This document shows positions 18,563-27,927 of a stretch of 64,000 nt of DNA, piece after piece (positions within the stretch are counted from its first letter, which is position 1; the number at the start of each line of letters is the position of its first letter). The position numbers and the translations under genes were made by a program. The notes below the pieces were generated by a model. It did no database searches, had not been told where the DNA came from, and was given only the letters and a program-made list of their open reading frames with translations. Origin of the DNA: JBOFDK01 sp051646925 (GTDB taxonomy: Bacteria > Bacillota > Clostridia > Lachnospirales > Cellulosilyticaceae); the NCBI GenBank assembly GCA_051646925.1, contig JBOFDK010000090.1, positions 10,091 to 74,090 on the forward strand, written 5' to 3'.

Positions 18563-20023
18563 CTACGCTTCCCCCAACATCTCAGCTAGTTCTTCAATAC
18601 CTGCTGTAATATCCATCTCTAGCTCTCTAATTTTAAGAAGAATATTACTTGGGTGAGCATACTCTACTTCTTTATACTCAATCTCTTTGTACTTATTGAT
18701 GCTTAGGTTATAGCCATTGTCTACAATCTCTTTCACATCTACAAAGAAGCTTTGATCTGTACGTTTTCTATCAGCTTCTACATCTAAGTTATTAAAACGT
18801 TCAATAATATCTGGTATATCGTTAGCTTCTACTTCTTGGCGTTTATCATCTAATGAATAGCCATCTGCTTTCATATCATAGAACCATACTTTATCAGTAC
18901 CACCTGCACCTGTTTTAGTAAAGATAAGAATAGCTGTACTAACCCCTGCATATGGCTTGAATACACCATTTGGCATAGAGATTACCGCCTCTAACTTATT
19001 GTTATCTATGATCTCCTTACGAATCTGCTTATGTGCTCCACTACTTCCAAAAAGCACTCCATCTGGTACGATTGTAGCACTTCTTCCACCTACTTTAAGA
19101 CTTCTAAGAATTAGTGCTAAGAAGAGTAGTTCTGTTTTCTTAGTCTTTGTCACCTTGAGCAAATCTGCACTCACTGCATCTGCATCAAGTGATCCTTTAA
19201 ATGGTGGATTTGCCAGTACAAGTGTATATTTATCTTTATCTGTATTTTGTTCAGACAAGCTATCTTTGTACTCAATATTTGGATTATCTACCCCATGAAG
19301 AAGCATATTCATAGCTCCGATACGAAGCATGGTTCTATCCATATCAAAACCATAGAACATATGATTATTAAAATGGTCTTTTAACCCTGCATGTAAAAAT
19401 AAGTCTGCTTCATTTTCCCTTAAGTACTCTTGAGCAGCGACCAAGAACCCTGCACTACCCATAGCAGGATCTACGATTACATCACTAGGCGTTGGCTTCA
19501 TAAGCTTCACCATCATCTCAATAATATGTCTTGGTGTTCTAAACTGACCATTTGTACCTGCTGTAGCTACTTTAGAAAGCAAGTATTCATAAAGATCACC
19601 TTTTGCATCACGATTCTCCATATCAATACTATCAATACCATCTACAATTTTTGATAACATCTGAGGTGTTGGAATCTTAAAGATAGCATCTCCCATATAT
19701 TGGGCATAAGCTGAATCACCATCTTGATGTAAGTTCTTGATGAAAGGAAATACCTCATTCATCATAATTGTATACATCTCTGTAGCTTCCATGTTTTTGA
19801 ACTTGCTCCATCTTAGAAACTGCTTATCACTTGGGAATATGCCCTCATGTGGTAAGCCTAAGAATACTGCTTCATTTTCCTTTGTGGTTTCTATATCATC
19901 AAGACCTTTAATAAAGAGCAAATATGTAAACTGCTCAATGACTTCAAGTGGGTTAGTAATACCCCCAGTCCAAAATATCTCCCAAATCTTATCTACCTTA
20001 TTTTTTAATTCTCCTGTAATCAT
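18563..20023 (-). CDS. hsdM: Type I restriction-modification methyltransferase subunit
   Basis: Adenine-N6 DNA methyltransferase of the type I complex. The 486-residue protein has an N-terminal helical domain, SAM-binding motif I DPAMGSAGFLV at about residue 180 and catalytic motif IV NPPF at about residue 275. Complete. First gene of hsdM-hsdS-hsdR; start at 20023 follows AAAGGAG with an extended -10 promoter about 70 nt upstream. It could methylate with HsdS even without HsdR. Confidence 0.95.
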   Translation of the reverse strand: MITGELKNKVDKIWEIFWTGGITNPLEVIEQFTYLLFIKGLDDIETTKENEAVFLGLPHEGIFPSDKQFLRWSKFKNMEATEMYTIMMNEVFPFIKNLHQDGDSAYAQYMGDAIFKIPTPQMLSKIVDGIDSIDMENRDAKGDLYEYLLSKVATAGTNGQFRTPRHIIEMMVKLMKPTPSDVIVDPAMGSAGFLVAAQEYLRENEADLFLHAGLKDHFNNHMFYGFDMDRTMLRIGAMNMLLHGVDNPNIEYKDSLSEQNTDKDKYTLVLANPPFKGSLDADAVSADLLKVTKTKKTELLFLALILRSLKVGGRSATIVPDGVLFGSSGAHKQIRKEIIDNNKLEAVISMPNGVFKPYAGVSTAILIFTKTGAGGTDKVWFYDMKADGYSLDDKRQEVEANDIPDIIERFNNLDVEADRKRTDQSFFVDVKEIVDNGYNLSINKYKEIEYKEVEYAHPSNILLKIRELEMDITAGIEELAEMLGEA

Positions 20024-20094
20024 TACCCTACTCCTTTTATCTTATATCTCTCTAGTCACTTAAGCATTTTTCTAACGATTGATTTATTGGTTCT

Positions 20095-20103
20095 ATTATA
20101 ACA
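20095..20103 (-). promoter_or_regulatory. Extended -10 promoter of the hsd operon
   Basis: On the minus strand TGTTATAAT, an extended -10 element, sits ~70 nt before hsdM; no good -35 box lies at 16-18 nt. The remainder of the 20024-20471 gap holds no ORF I can support. Confidence 0.45.
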
Positions 20104-20471
20104 ATTTTTACGACATACTTCTATATAAACCTTAAGTATATCTGCTTATCGTTGTCGTATCGCTTATTATTATTTTATGTGGCACACATAACTCTCTCTT
20201 TACATCTAAAATAAAAAACTTTTTATTTTTAACTTGATCCTAACTTATCCGTATTATCTCACTTTATTTGTAATTCCCCTTATTTCTCCTATCTTATGAT
20301 TATTCTCCTCTTTATAAACCCTAAAATAATTATTATGTAAACTTAGAAATAAAATGAAAAATCATATATTAATCGACTATAATTACATAGAGTCATAGAT
20401 GTTTTGGGTGAATAACATATTTATTTCTACTAGTTCATTCAGTGTAATAATTCTTGTTTAAATGCATCATT

Positions 20472-21197
20472 CTATTTCTTAATTTCTGTAATCTCTATTA
20501 TCTTATCATTATATTTCTTAATATCCTTTTTACTATGCAGAATCATATGACAATTCGGACATACCGGAATCAAATCCCTTATTGGGTCAACTATATATTC
20601 TCTCTCTATCTCATTTAAAGGTTTTATGTGATGTATATGAATCATCCCTTCAAATTTCTGCCCATATGCTTCCCTTGCATCAAATCCACAAAGAATGCAT
20701 TTGCTCCCATAATGCTCCAAACATACCCTTCGAGCTTTCCCAGTTCTCTCCTATGCATTGACTACAATCATTTTTTTAGCTCCTTCATGCAATTTTTCTT
20801 GGGCTGATAACTCAATTTCATTTTCTACATCTACATGTTTAATATTCTCTATTCCTTTATTATTAGAAATCTCTAGAATCGTAAAATACTTCTTTTAAAA
20901 ATACTCTAGCATTTTTTCCGTTTCAAATTTATATTGATAACCATAGTGTATAGGTCTATCTTCTCTATGTACCTTTGTTGGAAATAATGTAAGAGATGTA
21001 TTGTGATAAATAGTATATGTAAAGTCAATTATTGTTTCAGGTTTTATAGTCTCTGGATTAAGTACTATGCTAATTTGTTTATTAGGTACTACATATAGTA
21101 TTTCACCCTTTCTAATATTCTCAAAGCGTATATATTTACTGATTTCCTTAGAAAATTCAAAATTATTATTTTCTAATATTTCGTATATGTTTTTCAT
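20472..21197 (-). pseudogene. HNH endonuclease (McrA-like), broken by two in-frame stop codons
   Basis: Read from the ATG at 21197, one frame continues to 20472 (241 codons) but is interrupted by TAA at 20895-20897 and TAG at 20751-20753. The part after the second stop is a clear HNH nuclease: two CxxC pairs (CILCGF, CPNCHM) and IHIHHIKPL. The bases around the TAG read VNA-stop-ERTGKARRVC, and relatives usually have Tyr there, so a single base change explains it. The N-terminal ~100 residues look like a separate binding domain. Two nonsense changes without frameshift indicate recent decay. The family cuts modified or foreign DNA, which fits the restriction island. Confidence 0.85.
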
Positions 21198-21319
21198 ATA
21201 AATTTTCCCTTTGTCATTATAAAGCTACTCTAAATATATCATATTTTTGTGTCTAATTTACTAATTATCTTATTAAAGAAGCTACACTAAGACATAAATC
21301 TTTCTAATTCGCTTTTATC

Positions 21320-21489
21320 CTAACTTTTAACCATTCCATAATTATTCTTTTTCAATTTTCTATTCTCCATAGCTAATATGGCTAACTTTTTTGTGAGTTC
21401 AAGTTTTTCTAAATAATATTCAATACACTCCTTAATCAATACTTTACCATATTTAAGTGACTGTTTCGTAGATTCAACTCTAACATTCT
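21320..21489 (-). other. Open frame without start codon; probable gene remnant
   Basis: A frame of about 55 codons (STKQSLKYGKVLIKECIEYY, ending NNYGMVKS and a stop at 21320) with coding-like composition but no usable start; a stop lies just upstream. It is probably the tail of a lost island gene. The rest of 21198-21794 holds only the hairpins near spo0A. Confidence 0.3.
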
Positions 21490-21622
21490 ATTCACTACCC
21501 TATTTACCTGAACAAATATCAGACACTACTATTTCAAATATTTTTATATCAATTTTATAAATAACTTTTTAGGATTACAGTCTATCCTATAGTCTTCTAT
21601 CTAATATAATACCCCATAAAAC

Positions 21623-21679
21623 ACAAAAAACCCCCTTAATTTCATTAGTCTTTTAGACCAATAAATCAAGAAGGTTGGT
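21623..21679 (-). terminator. Probable spo0A terminator
   Basis: A long imperfect hairpin (AACCTTCTTGATTT with AAATTAAGGGGGTT on the minus strand, inner GGTCT/AGACT stem) followed by six T, 116 nt after the spo0A stop. The identical-looking terminator expected right behind spo0A lies instead behind the relic at 12171. Confidence 0.55.
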
Positions 21680-21731
21680 TACCTTTGTAAAGATTATTTA
21701 TTGCCTTTAAGGGGCAAAATTAACTTATTTC

Positions 21732-21777
21732 GGGTTACACTTTTGATAGTTTATTGCCATATCAAAACGTGAAACCC
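21732..21777. repeat. Hairpin just downstream of spo0A
   Basis: A 17-bp imperfect stem: GGGTTACACTTTTGATA and its near complement at 21760-21777, with an 11-nt loop. It lies 17 nt after the spo0A stop codon. On the minus strand no T-run follows, so it may protect the mRNA 3' end or mark the island border. Confidence 0.5.
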
Positions 21778-21794
21778 TTATATACACACTAACC

Positions 21795-22640
21795 TTAGCT
21801 TACTTGCATTTCTAGACGAAGTCTATCTGCAATAAGTGCAATAAACTCTGAATTAGTAGGTTTTCCTTTACCGTTATTCACAGTATAACCAAAGAGTTTA
21901 TCGATTGTATCCATCTTACCACGACTCCATGCAACTTCTATAGCATGACGAATCGCACGTTCTACGCGAGATGGCGTTGTGTTGTATTGTTTAGCAATGT
22001 TTGGATATAACTGTTTAGTAATTGAGTTAAGTATATCCATATCTGTAATTGCCATAATAATTGCATCTCTTAAATATTGATATCCTTTGATATGTGCAGG
22101 AATACCAATTTCATGAATTACACTTGTAACTTCTGTTTCTAAGCTATGGTGTGTAACTGGTTGTTTCGGTCTTTGTGTTGTCATCGTTGCTGGCATTCCC
22201 AAAATAGCTGCACTTGCACTCATTGTAGGCATTGTGTTACTAATCGGCTTGTTAGCATGCATAGCTTCTAATTGTCTGATACGTGTTGTCAATGTATCCA
22301 TATCAAAAGGTTTTACAATATAATACTCTGCACCTAACGATAATGCACGCTCTGTAATTTTGTCTTGTCCAACTGCTGATAACATTACAACAAGTGGTTT
22401 TTTCGGTAAGTTCATAGTATTTAATTTTTCTAAAACACCTATCCCGTCTAGGTAAGGCATAATCACATCTAAAATAAGCACGTCAGGATACATATTCTCT
22501 ACTAGATCACAAGCTTCCTTGCCATTTGATGCAATGCCTACAACCTCCATATCCCCTTGTTTATTCAAAAATTCTTTTAATATTTCACTAAAATCTTTAT
22601 TATCATCCGCTAACGCTATCTTTATTTTTTGGTCTAACAA
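21795..22640 (-). CDS. spo0A: Sporulation master regulator Spo0A
   Basis: Phospho-activated transcription factor that starts the sporulation programme. The 281-residue protein has a receiver domain with phospho-acceptor Asp in LILDVIMPYLDG (about residue 56) and conserved Lys in YYIVKPF. A Thr/Pro-rich linker follows (residues ~125-160), then the DNA-binding domain with the recognition region TPSRVERAIRHAIEVAWSRG. The start appears to be TTG at 22640, 8 nt after AGGGGGA; no ATG fits. The last ~43 codons are duplicated at 12171-12300, so this 3' end was probably supplied or exchanged by island integration. The encoded C-terminus looks normal. Confidence 0.96.
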   Translation of the reverse strand: MLDQKIKIALADDNKDFSEILKEFLNKQGDMEVVGIASNGKEACDLVENMYPDVLILDVIMPYLDGIGVLEKLNTMNLPKKPLVVMLSAVGQDKITERALSLGAEYYIVKPFDMDTLTTRIRQLEAMHANKPISNTMPTMSASAAILGMPATMTTQRPKQPVTHHSLETEVTSVIHEIGIPAHIKGYQYLRDAIIMAITDMDILNSITKQLYPNIAKQYNTTPSRVERAIRHAIEVAWSRGKMDTIDKLFGYTVNNGKGKPTNSEFIALIADRLRLEMQVS

Positions 22641-22693
22641 AATGATTCCCCCTGATAATTTAAATTTGAAAATTTTTCCAAACTATTAAACTT

Positions 22694-22722
22694 ATTATAA
22701 CCAATATATCATTTTTAATCAA
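22694..22722 (-). promoter_or_regulatory. Sigma-A-type promoter of spo0A
   Basis: Minus strand TTGATT (22717-22722), 17-nt spacer, TATAAT (22694-22699), about 50 nt before the TTG start. It lies between spoIVB and spo0A, so spo0A can be expressed independently. I did not find a clear second, sigma-H promoter. Confidence 0.7.
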
Positions 22723-22761
22723 TACCATTTTTTGTAAATTTTCTTTTTTTTACACTTTAGG

Positions 22762-23895
22762 CTATTTCATATCATTATTAAGCATATTTTCTATGAATAT
22801 GCCGTATCCTTTTGTTGGGTCTTGAACAAAGACATGTGTAACAGCCCCTATAATTTTTTCATCTTGGATGATTGGACTACCGCTCATACCTTGTACAATC
22901 CCATTTGTTAGTTCTAAAAGCCTTTTATCGACGATTTTAATTACCATTCCTTTTGCAGGTTCACTAGTATATTTCGTTACTTTTTGAATATAAATGTCAT
23001 ATTCTTTCACACCATCACCATCTAGATTTAGTAAAATCGTAGCCGCTCCTTCATGAACTTCACTTTGTAATCCGACTGGTACTCTTTTTCCATCTAGCAA
23101 CTTCTTACCTTGATCATTTAGTATTCCATAAATACCTAATGCGCTATTTAATCTAACTTCACCTAACTTATTATCTAAGTTTCCACTAACTGCTCCGCAA
23201 AGTTGTCCTGGTTTTCCTATTTCACCTTTTTTAATGCTATTTATTTTTGTTGTTGTAAGTTCTCCTTCTTTTATAGGCAATAGTTTTTTTGTTTCACTTA
23301 CTGTTATTCCATGCCCTAAAGCTCCATAAGTGTTATTTTCTGGGTCTATATAAGTCATAGTTCCAACGCCTTGTGTTCCATCTTTAATCCAAAGGCCTAG
23401 TTTATATTTATTGTCTTCTTGTGAATATACAGGATGAACTTGCACTTTCACTATATCTCCATTACGCTCTAAAACAATTTTTATTGCTTTGTCTCCATTT
23501 GCTTCTATTATTTCTTTAAATTGTTCTTTTGATTTTAATTCTATATCATTAATTTGCAAAATAATATCGCCTTTTTTCACTTTATCTTTACAAGGCTTTT
23601 CAGACCCATCTTGTGTGTATACTTCACTTACTCCTATTACATGTATACCTTTCGTTAAAACTCTAACGCCTATAATTTCCCCTGAAGGAATTACTTCTTT
23701 TACCGAAACTGCTTCTACACTTACTGTTTCAGCTGAAATATTATTCATAGGTGACGCTTTTATACTATTTTGGTTATCGGTTATAACAGTTATTATATTT
23801 GGCAAGTCATAATACGAACTTATGAAATATCCGCCCATTAATATCGTTATAAGCATTACTAAACTAATTTTTGTATATTGCTTTCTCTGTTTCAT
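22762..23895 (-). CDS. spoIVB: SpoIVB signalling serine protease
   Basis: Secreted from the forespore to trigger activation of sigma-K in the mother cell. The 377-residue protein has an N-terminal membrane anchor (residues ~12-30), a PDZ domain (about 95-165, KGDIILQINDIELKSKEQF) and an S55 peptidase domain. That domain carries the His in GALGHGIT (~210) and the nucleophile Ser in GMSGSPII (~340). Length is slightly short of the Bacillus protein but all parts are present. It lies between recN and spo0A as in other spore formers; a terminator after recN suggests its own promoter, which I could not locate with confidence. Confidence 0.94.
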   Translation of the reverse strand: MKQRKQYTKISLVMLITILMGGYFISSYYDLPNIITVITDNQNSIKASPMNNISAETVSVEAVSVKEVIPSGEIIGVRVLTKGIHVIGVSEVYTQDGSEKPCKDKVKKGDIILQINDIELKSKEQFKEIIEANGDKAIKIVLERNGDIVKVQVHPVYSQEDNKYKLGLWIKDGTQGVGTMTYIDPENNTYGALGHGITVSETKKLLPIKEGELTTTKINSIKKGEIGKPGQLCGAVSGNLDNKLGEVRLNSALGIYGILNDQGKKLLDGKRVPVGLQSEVHEGAATILLNLDGDGVKEYDIYIQKVTKYTSEPAKGMVIKIVDKRLLELTNGIVQGMSGSPIIQDEKIIGAVTHVFVQDPTKGYGIFIENMLNNDMK

Positions 23896-24043
23896 ATAAC
23901 CACATCCTATCTAGTCTCTTTGATGTCATATACCTATATTATGTCTCTTATTTATGTCACTTTTTTTGTGCCATAATGTTAAAATCTCCGTTTTTGCAAA
24001 TATTTATTCAAAAGTTGAGATATGAAATAAAGGTATAATTTAG

Positions 24044-24072
24044 AAAAAGCAAGAATCTTAGGAGATTCTTGC
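24044..24072 (-). terminator. Intrinsic terminator after recN
   Basis: A 10-bp stem (GCAAGAATCT with AGATTCTTGC, 4-nt loop) overlaps the recN stop codon and is followed by TTTTTC on the minus strand. It separates recN from spoIVB. Confidence 0.8.
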
Positions 24073-25752
24073 TTTATATTCTGTAGCCATATGTTTAATT
24101 TCTTGAGCACTTTTAAGAGTACTTTCTGATATTATACCGCCCATTAGACGGCATAATTCCTGGTGCATACTATCACCTTCTAGTTTTTTCAAATGTGTAG
24201 TTGTGACATCATCTTTTGTCTCTTTAACAATTAAAAAGTTTTGGTCTCCCATAGCTGCAATTTGTGGTAAATGTGTAATACATATAACTTGGCGCCCTCT
24301 TGAAATAACGCCTAGTTTTTCCGCTACTTTTTGCGCTGCTGTACCACTCATACCTGTATCAATTTCATCAAAAATAACAGTATTTATAGTGTCTCCTAGT
24401 ACCATTATAGTTTTAATTGCTAGCATAACTCTTGAAATTTCTCCGCCTGAAGCTATTTTTGAAAGTGGATGCATATCTTCACCTAAATTAGTTCTAATCA
24501 TAAACTCAACATCACAATCACCATTACGACTTAATCCTTTATTTTCTCTAAAGGCTACTTGGAACTTTGCATATGGCATCTGTAAATCACGCAGATGTTC
24601 ATCTATTTTTTCCTGAATATCGTCTGCAACATGGCGTCTACTTAAAGTTAATTCGCCTGCTTTTATGGTTAATTGCGCTTTGAGCTTTTCACATTCTTTC
24701 TCCAATGCTTCTTGGCGTTCGCCACTAGTTGTTAATGATTCTAGTTCCTCTTCGCATTTTGTTTTATATGTTAAAATCTCTTCAATACTACTTCCATATT
24801 TTTGTTTTAACCTATAAATTAAATCTAGCCTTGTCAGTACTTCTTCAAGTCTTTCTGGCGCATAATCTACATCATCTACGAAACTTCTAATTTGGTATGA
24901 AACATCTTGAAGTTCTACTTCTATCGCTGTTAATTGCTCATGTAATTTAGTTAAATTTTCATTGATATGTTGTATTTCTTGAATAGCACTTGTTGCTTTA
25001 CCTGTTAGTGCAGTTGCACCTTCTATGCCTATATCACTACTTTCTAAGTAGTCATAAGCTTTTTGACATGATTGTATAATTTTTTCTGCATGTGATAAAA
25101 TTTCATACTCTTTTTTTAATTTTTCTTCTTCGCCTGGTTTTAAATAACAACTTTCAATTTCTTCAATTTGAAAAACTAACATATCTTTAAGCTGTAATTT
25201 TTTACGATCATCTTGTCCTATTTTATCTCTGTCTGCTTTCTTTTTTTGCCATACAGCATACATTTTTTCATATTCTTTTTTAAGAAAATGAAACTTTTCA
25301 TCTGCAAAACTATCTAGCATTTCCAAATGTTTTGATACATCTAGTAGTGATTGCGGTTCATGTTGTCCATGTACATCGATTAATAACGCTGCAAGCTCAC
25401 GAACTTGTTGGCGTGTGCATGTAACCCCATTAATCTTATATACTGTTCTTCCTGATTGATATAATGAACGCTCAAGTATAATATTGTTTTCCTCATATGG
25501 AAAACCATTTTCCTCAACGTATATAATTCCAGTATTTGTATAATCTTTAAAAGCAAGCCTAACATAGGCACATTGTTGACCTTTTCTGATAATTTGTTTT
25601 GACGTCCTGTTGCCTATTGCAAATTGAATGGAGTCTATAAGCATAGATTTTCCAGCACCTGTTTCTCCGCTAAAAATATTTAATGTAGGGTGTAGTTCTA
25701 ACGTAACCTCATCAATAAGCCCCATGTTTCGTACATGCAAACAAGTTAGCAT
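24058..25752 (-). CDS. recN: DNA repair ATPase RecN
   Basis: SMC-like protein that holds DNA ends during double-strand break repair. The 564-residue protein has an N-terminal ATPase half with Walker A SGETGAGKSMLID (~30-42) and two long coiled-coil arms (about 160-370). The C-terminal half has signature SGGEISRV (~425) and Walker B VIFDEIDTGMSG (~455). Complete. It follows argR by 14 nt, the conserved order argR-recN. Confidence 0.95.
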   Translation of the reverse strand: MLTCLHVRNMGLIDEVTLELHPTLNIFSGETGAGKSMLIDSIQFAIGNRTSKQIIRKGQQCAYVRLAFKDYTNTGIIYVEENGFPYEENNIILERSLYQSGRTVYKINGVTCTRQQVRELAALLIDVHGQHEPQSLLDVSKHLEMLDSFADEKFHFLKKEYEKMYAVWQKKKADRDKIGQDDRKKLQLKDMLVFQIEEIESCYLKPGEEEKLKKEYEILSHAEKIIQSCQKAYDYLESSDIGIEGATALTGKATSAIQEIQHINENLTKLHEQLTAIEVELQDVSYQIRSFVDDVDYAPERLEEVLTRLDLIYRLKQKYGSSIEEILTYKTKCEEELESLTTSGERQEALEKECEKLKAQLTIKAGELTLSRRHVADDIQEKIDEHLRDLQMPYAKFQVAFRENKGLSRNGDCDVEFMIRTNLGEDMHPLSKIASGGEISRVMLAIKTIMVLGDTINTVIFDEIDTGMSGTAAQKVAEKLGVISRGRQVICITHLPQIAAMGDQNFLIVKETKDDVTTTHLKKLEGDSMHQELCRLMGGIISESTLKSAQEIKHMATEYKARIS

Positions 25753-25766
25753 ATTATCACTCCTTA

Positions 25767-26225
25767 TTAAGAATTCAATACTTCTTGAAATTTTTCGATA
25801 ACATCACCGATTAATTCCAGTTCACGAACTGCGCAAAAAATCGTATCATCTCCTGCAATAGTCCCAACAATTTCTTCATATTTGAATGCATCAATAGCTG
25901 ATGCAACAGCATTACCCATTCCATTTAAAGTATGAATCACAAGCAAATTGTGCGCTACATCTATAGATACAAATCCAGCTTTAAACACACGTATAACCTT
26001 GTCTGAAACTTGATTTTCATAATTAGCTAACGCCACATATTTTTGACCTTTTGTTTTAGTCGCAACTTTTGTAAGTTTAAGTTCCCTTATATCTCTTGAA
26101 ACTGTTGCTTGTGTAACTTTATATCCTGAATTTTCTAATGCATCTGCCAAATCTTCTTGTGTTTCAATTTCATTTTTTTGAATTAGACTTAGAATTTTTG
26201 ATTGTCTCTGTTCTTTCATTCCCAT
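25767..26225 (-). CDS. argR: Arginine repressor
   Basis: Arginine-dependent regulator of arginine metabolism. The 152-residue protein has an N-terminal winged helix with VTQATVSRDIRELKL (~35-50) and a C-terminal hexamerisation/arginine-binding domain with GTIAGDDTIF. Two starts are possible: ATG 26225, or ATG 26219, which overlaps the nadK stop as ATGA and gives the more typical N-terminus MKEQRQSKI. The longer one is listed; the difference is two residues. Confidence 0.93.
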   Translation of the reverse strand: MGMKEQRQSKILSLIQKNEIETQEDLADALENSGYKVTQATVSRDIRELKLTKVATKTKGQKYVALANYENQVSDKVIRVFKAGFVSIDVAHNLLVIHTLNGMGNAVASAIDAFKYEEIVGTIAGDDTIFCAVRELELIGDVIEKFQEVLNS

Positions 26226-27088
26226 GTTCTCGGTCGCCTTTCAACAATTTTTTTTCTTAAAATTTCAAAAAAGTGTAAATCTGATAATTTGACTAGTTTC
26301 GTTGTATACGCTGCTTTTTCAATTTCAATTTGATGGGCAGGCGTTACATACACTTTTGTCTGTCCATCGACAGCAAGTTCTAATATATTTCCGTTAAAAT
26401 TATGTGTTTTCACTTGTACTTTATCTGTTTCTGCTAATACTACACTTCGTGAATATATTGTATGTGGGCAAATGGGTGTAATTAACATTATTTTTGCCGC
26501 GGGACTTACTATCGGTCCGCCTGCTGATAAACTGTACCCAGTTGAACCTGTAGGTGTTGAAACTACTATACCATCAGCTGCATAAATATCTAAAAATACG
26601 CTATTAACCGCTAGTTCAAACTCAGTAATTCTAGAAGCATTTCCCCTTGTTATACTTACGTCATTTAGTGCGGAATATCTATGCACTTCTCCTGTTGGTT
26701 CTATGATTTTTACGCTTAACATCATACGTTCTTCGATATGATAATCACCTGTTAAAAGTTTAGATAGGTACTCATCTACAACTCCAATTTCAACATCTGC
26801 CAAAAATCCTAATCTACCTAAATTAATACCTATAATAGGCAAATTATACATAGATGATTTTTGCGCAATACCTAAAATAGTTCCATCTCCGCCAATAGCA
26901 ATCATCGCTTCACATACATAATACAATTCTTCTTCTTCCATTGTTTCGCAAGGAACTGTTAATTTTTTTGCAATATGTGTCGCAACAAAACACTGAAATC
27001 CATTGGTATTAAGCCATTGCACAACTTGTTTTGTTACCTTTAAATTTATGTCTTTTAATAAGTTTGGAATAATACCTATTCTTTTCAC
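26216..27088 (-). CDS. nadK: NAD kinase
   Basis: Phosphorylates NAD to NADP. The 290-residue protein has the GGDGT motif (AIGGDGTILG, ~residue 65), GINLGRLGFLADV, and the conserved ALNDVSITRG and TPTGSTGYSLSAGGPI segments. Normal length. It lies between tlyA and argR as in most clostridia; its 3' end overlaps the start of argR. Confidence 0.95.
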   Translation of the reverse strand: MKRIGIIPNLLKDINLKVTKQVVQWLNTNGFQCFVATHIAKKLTVPCETMEEEELYYVCEAMIAIGGDGTILGIAQKSSMYNLPIIGINLGRLGFLADVEIGVVDEYLSKLLTGDYHIEERMMLSVKIIEPTGEVHRYSALNDVSITRGNASRITEFELAVNSVFLDIYAADGIVVSTPTGSTGYSLSAGGPIVSPAAKIMLITPICPHTIYSRSVVLAETDKVQVKTHNFNGNILELAVDGQTKVYVTPAHQIEIEKAAYTTKLVKLSDLHFFEILRKKIVERRPRTWE

Positions 27089-27100
27089 TACTTCACCTAC

Positions 27101-27925
27101 TTATAAAGATTCATGTGCTGCACCTACAACATTTTTGACAAGTACTTCTTGGTTTAGCTCTGGCGCTTCTTCATTTTGTTTTTTCAAATGTATTAAATAC
27201 TCTATATTTCCCTCTGGTCCTTTGATTGGTGAATAATCAAGTCCTAGCACTGTAAAACCTATACTAACAGCATAATCCCAAACTGCTACAATTACTTGCT
27301 TGTGTACTTTTGGGTCTTTTACAACGCCATGTTTTTCAACTTGCTCACGTCCTGCTTCAAACTGAGGTTTAATTAATGCAACAACTTCACCTTCATTTGC
27401 ATCTGAAAGTGTATATACTGGCAACAAAATTTTGCTAATTGAAATAAATGCAACGTCGATTGAAGTAAATGCTATAGGCTCTGGCACTTGCTCAGTCGTT
27501 ACATATCTCATATTTGTTTTTTCCATACAAATTACACGCTCATCTTGTCTTAGTTTCCATGCTAACTGACCATACCCAACATCAATTGCATATACTTTTG
27601 TAGCACCATTTTGAAGCATACAATCTGTAAATCCACCTGTAGATGCACCAACATCCATACAAATTTTTCCTTCTATACTAATCGGAAAAACTTCCATAGC
27701 TTTTTCTAATTTGTATCCTCCGCGGCTTACATATTTCATTTTTTGTCTTACTTCAATTGTTGCTGTTGTAGGTATTTTTAGTCCTGGTTTATCTTCTTTT
27801 TGACCATCTACATATACTACACCTGCCATAATATATGCTTTTGCTCGTTCTCTTGATTCTGCAAGTCCTCGTTCTGCAATAAGAATATCGAGGCGTTCTT
27901 TTATAATACGTTCTTTTTCAGCCAT
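27101..27925 (-). CDS. tlyA: TlyA-family rRNA 2'-O-methyltransferase
   Basis: A 274-residue protein: an N-terminal S4 RNA-binding domain (RLDILIAERGLAESRERAKA) joined to an FtsJ-like Rossmann methyltransferase with SAM motif DVGASTGGFTDC at about residue 85. Relatives methylate ribose positions of 16S/23S rRNA; some were annotated as haemolysins, an older label that is probably misleading. Start at 27925, 2 nt after the dxs stop, with AAAGGAA upstream. Confidence 0.93.
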   Translation of the reverse strand: MAEKERIIKERLDILIAERGLAESRERAKAYIMAGVVYVDGQKEDKPGLKIPTTATIEVRQKMKYVSRGGYKLEKAMEVFPISIEGKICMDVGASTGGFTDCMLQNGATKVYAIDVGYGQLAWKLRQDERVICMEKTNMRYVTTEQVPEPIAFTSIDVAFISISKILLPVYTLSDANEGEVVALIKPQFEAGREQVEKHGVVKDPKVHKQVIVAVWDYAVSIGFTVLGLDYSPIKGPEGNIEYLIHLKKQNEEAPELNQEVLVKNVVGAAHESL

Positions 27926-27927
27926 GT

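Noticed and set aside
24203..24616. 137-codon plus-strand frame opposite recN
   Set aside because: It is antisense to the conserved Walker B and signature region of RecN; a codon-bias shadow.
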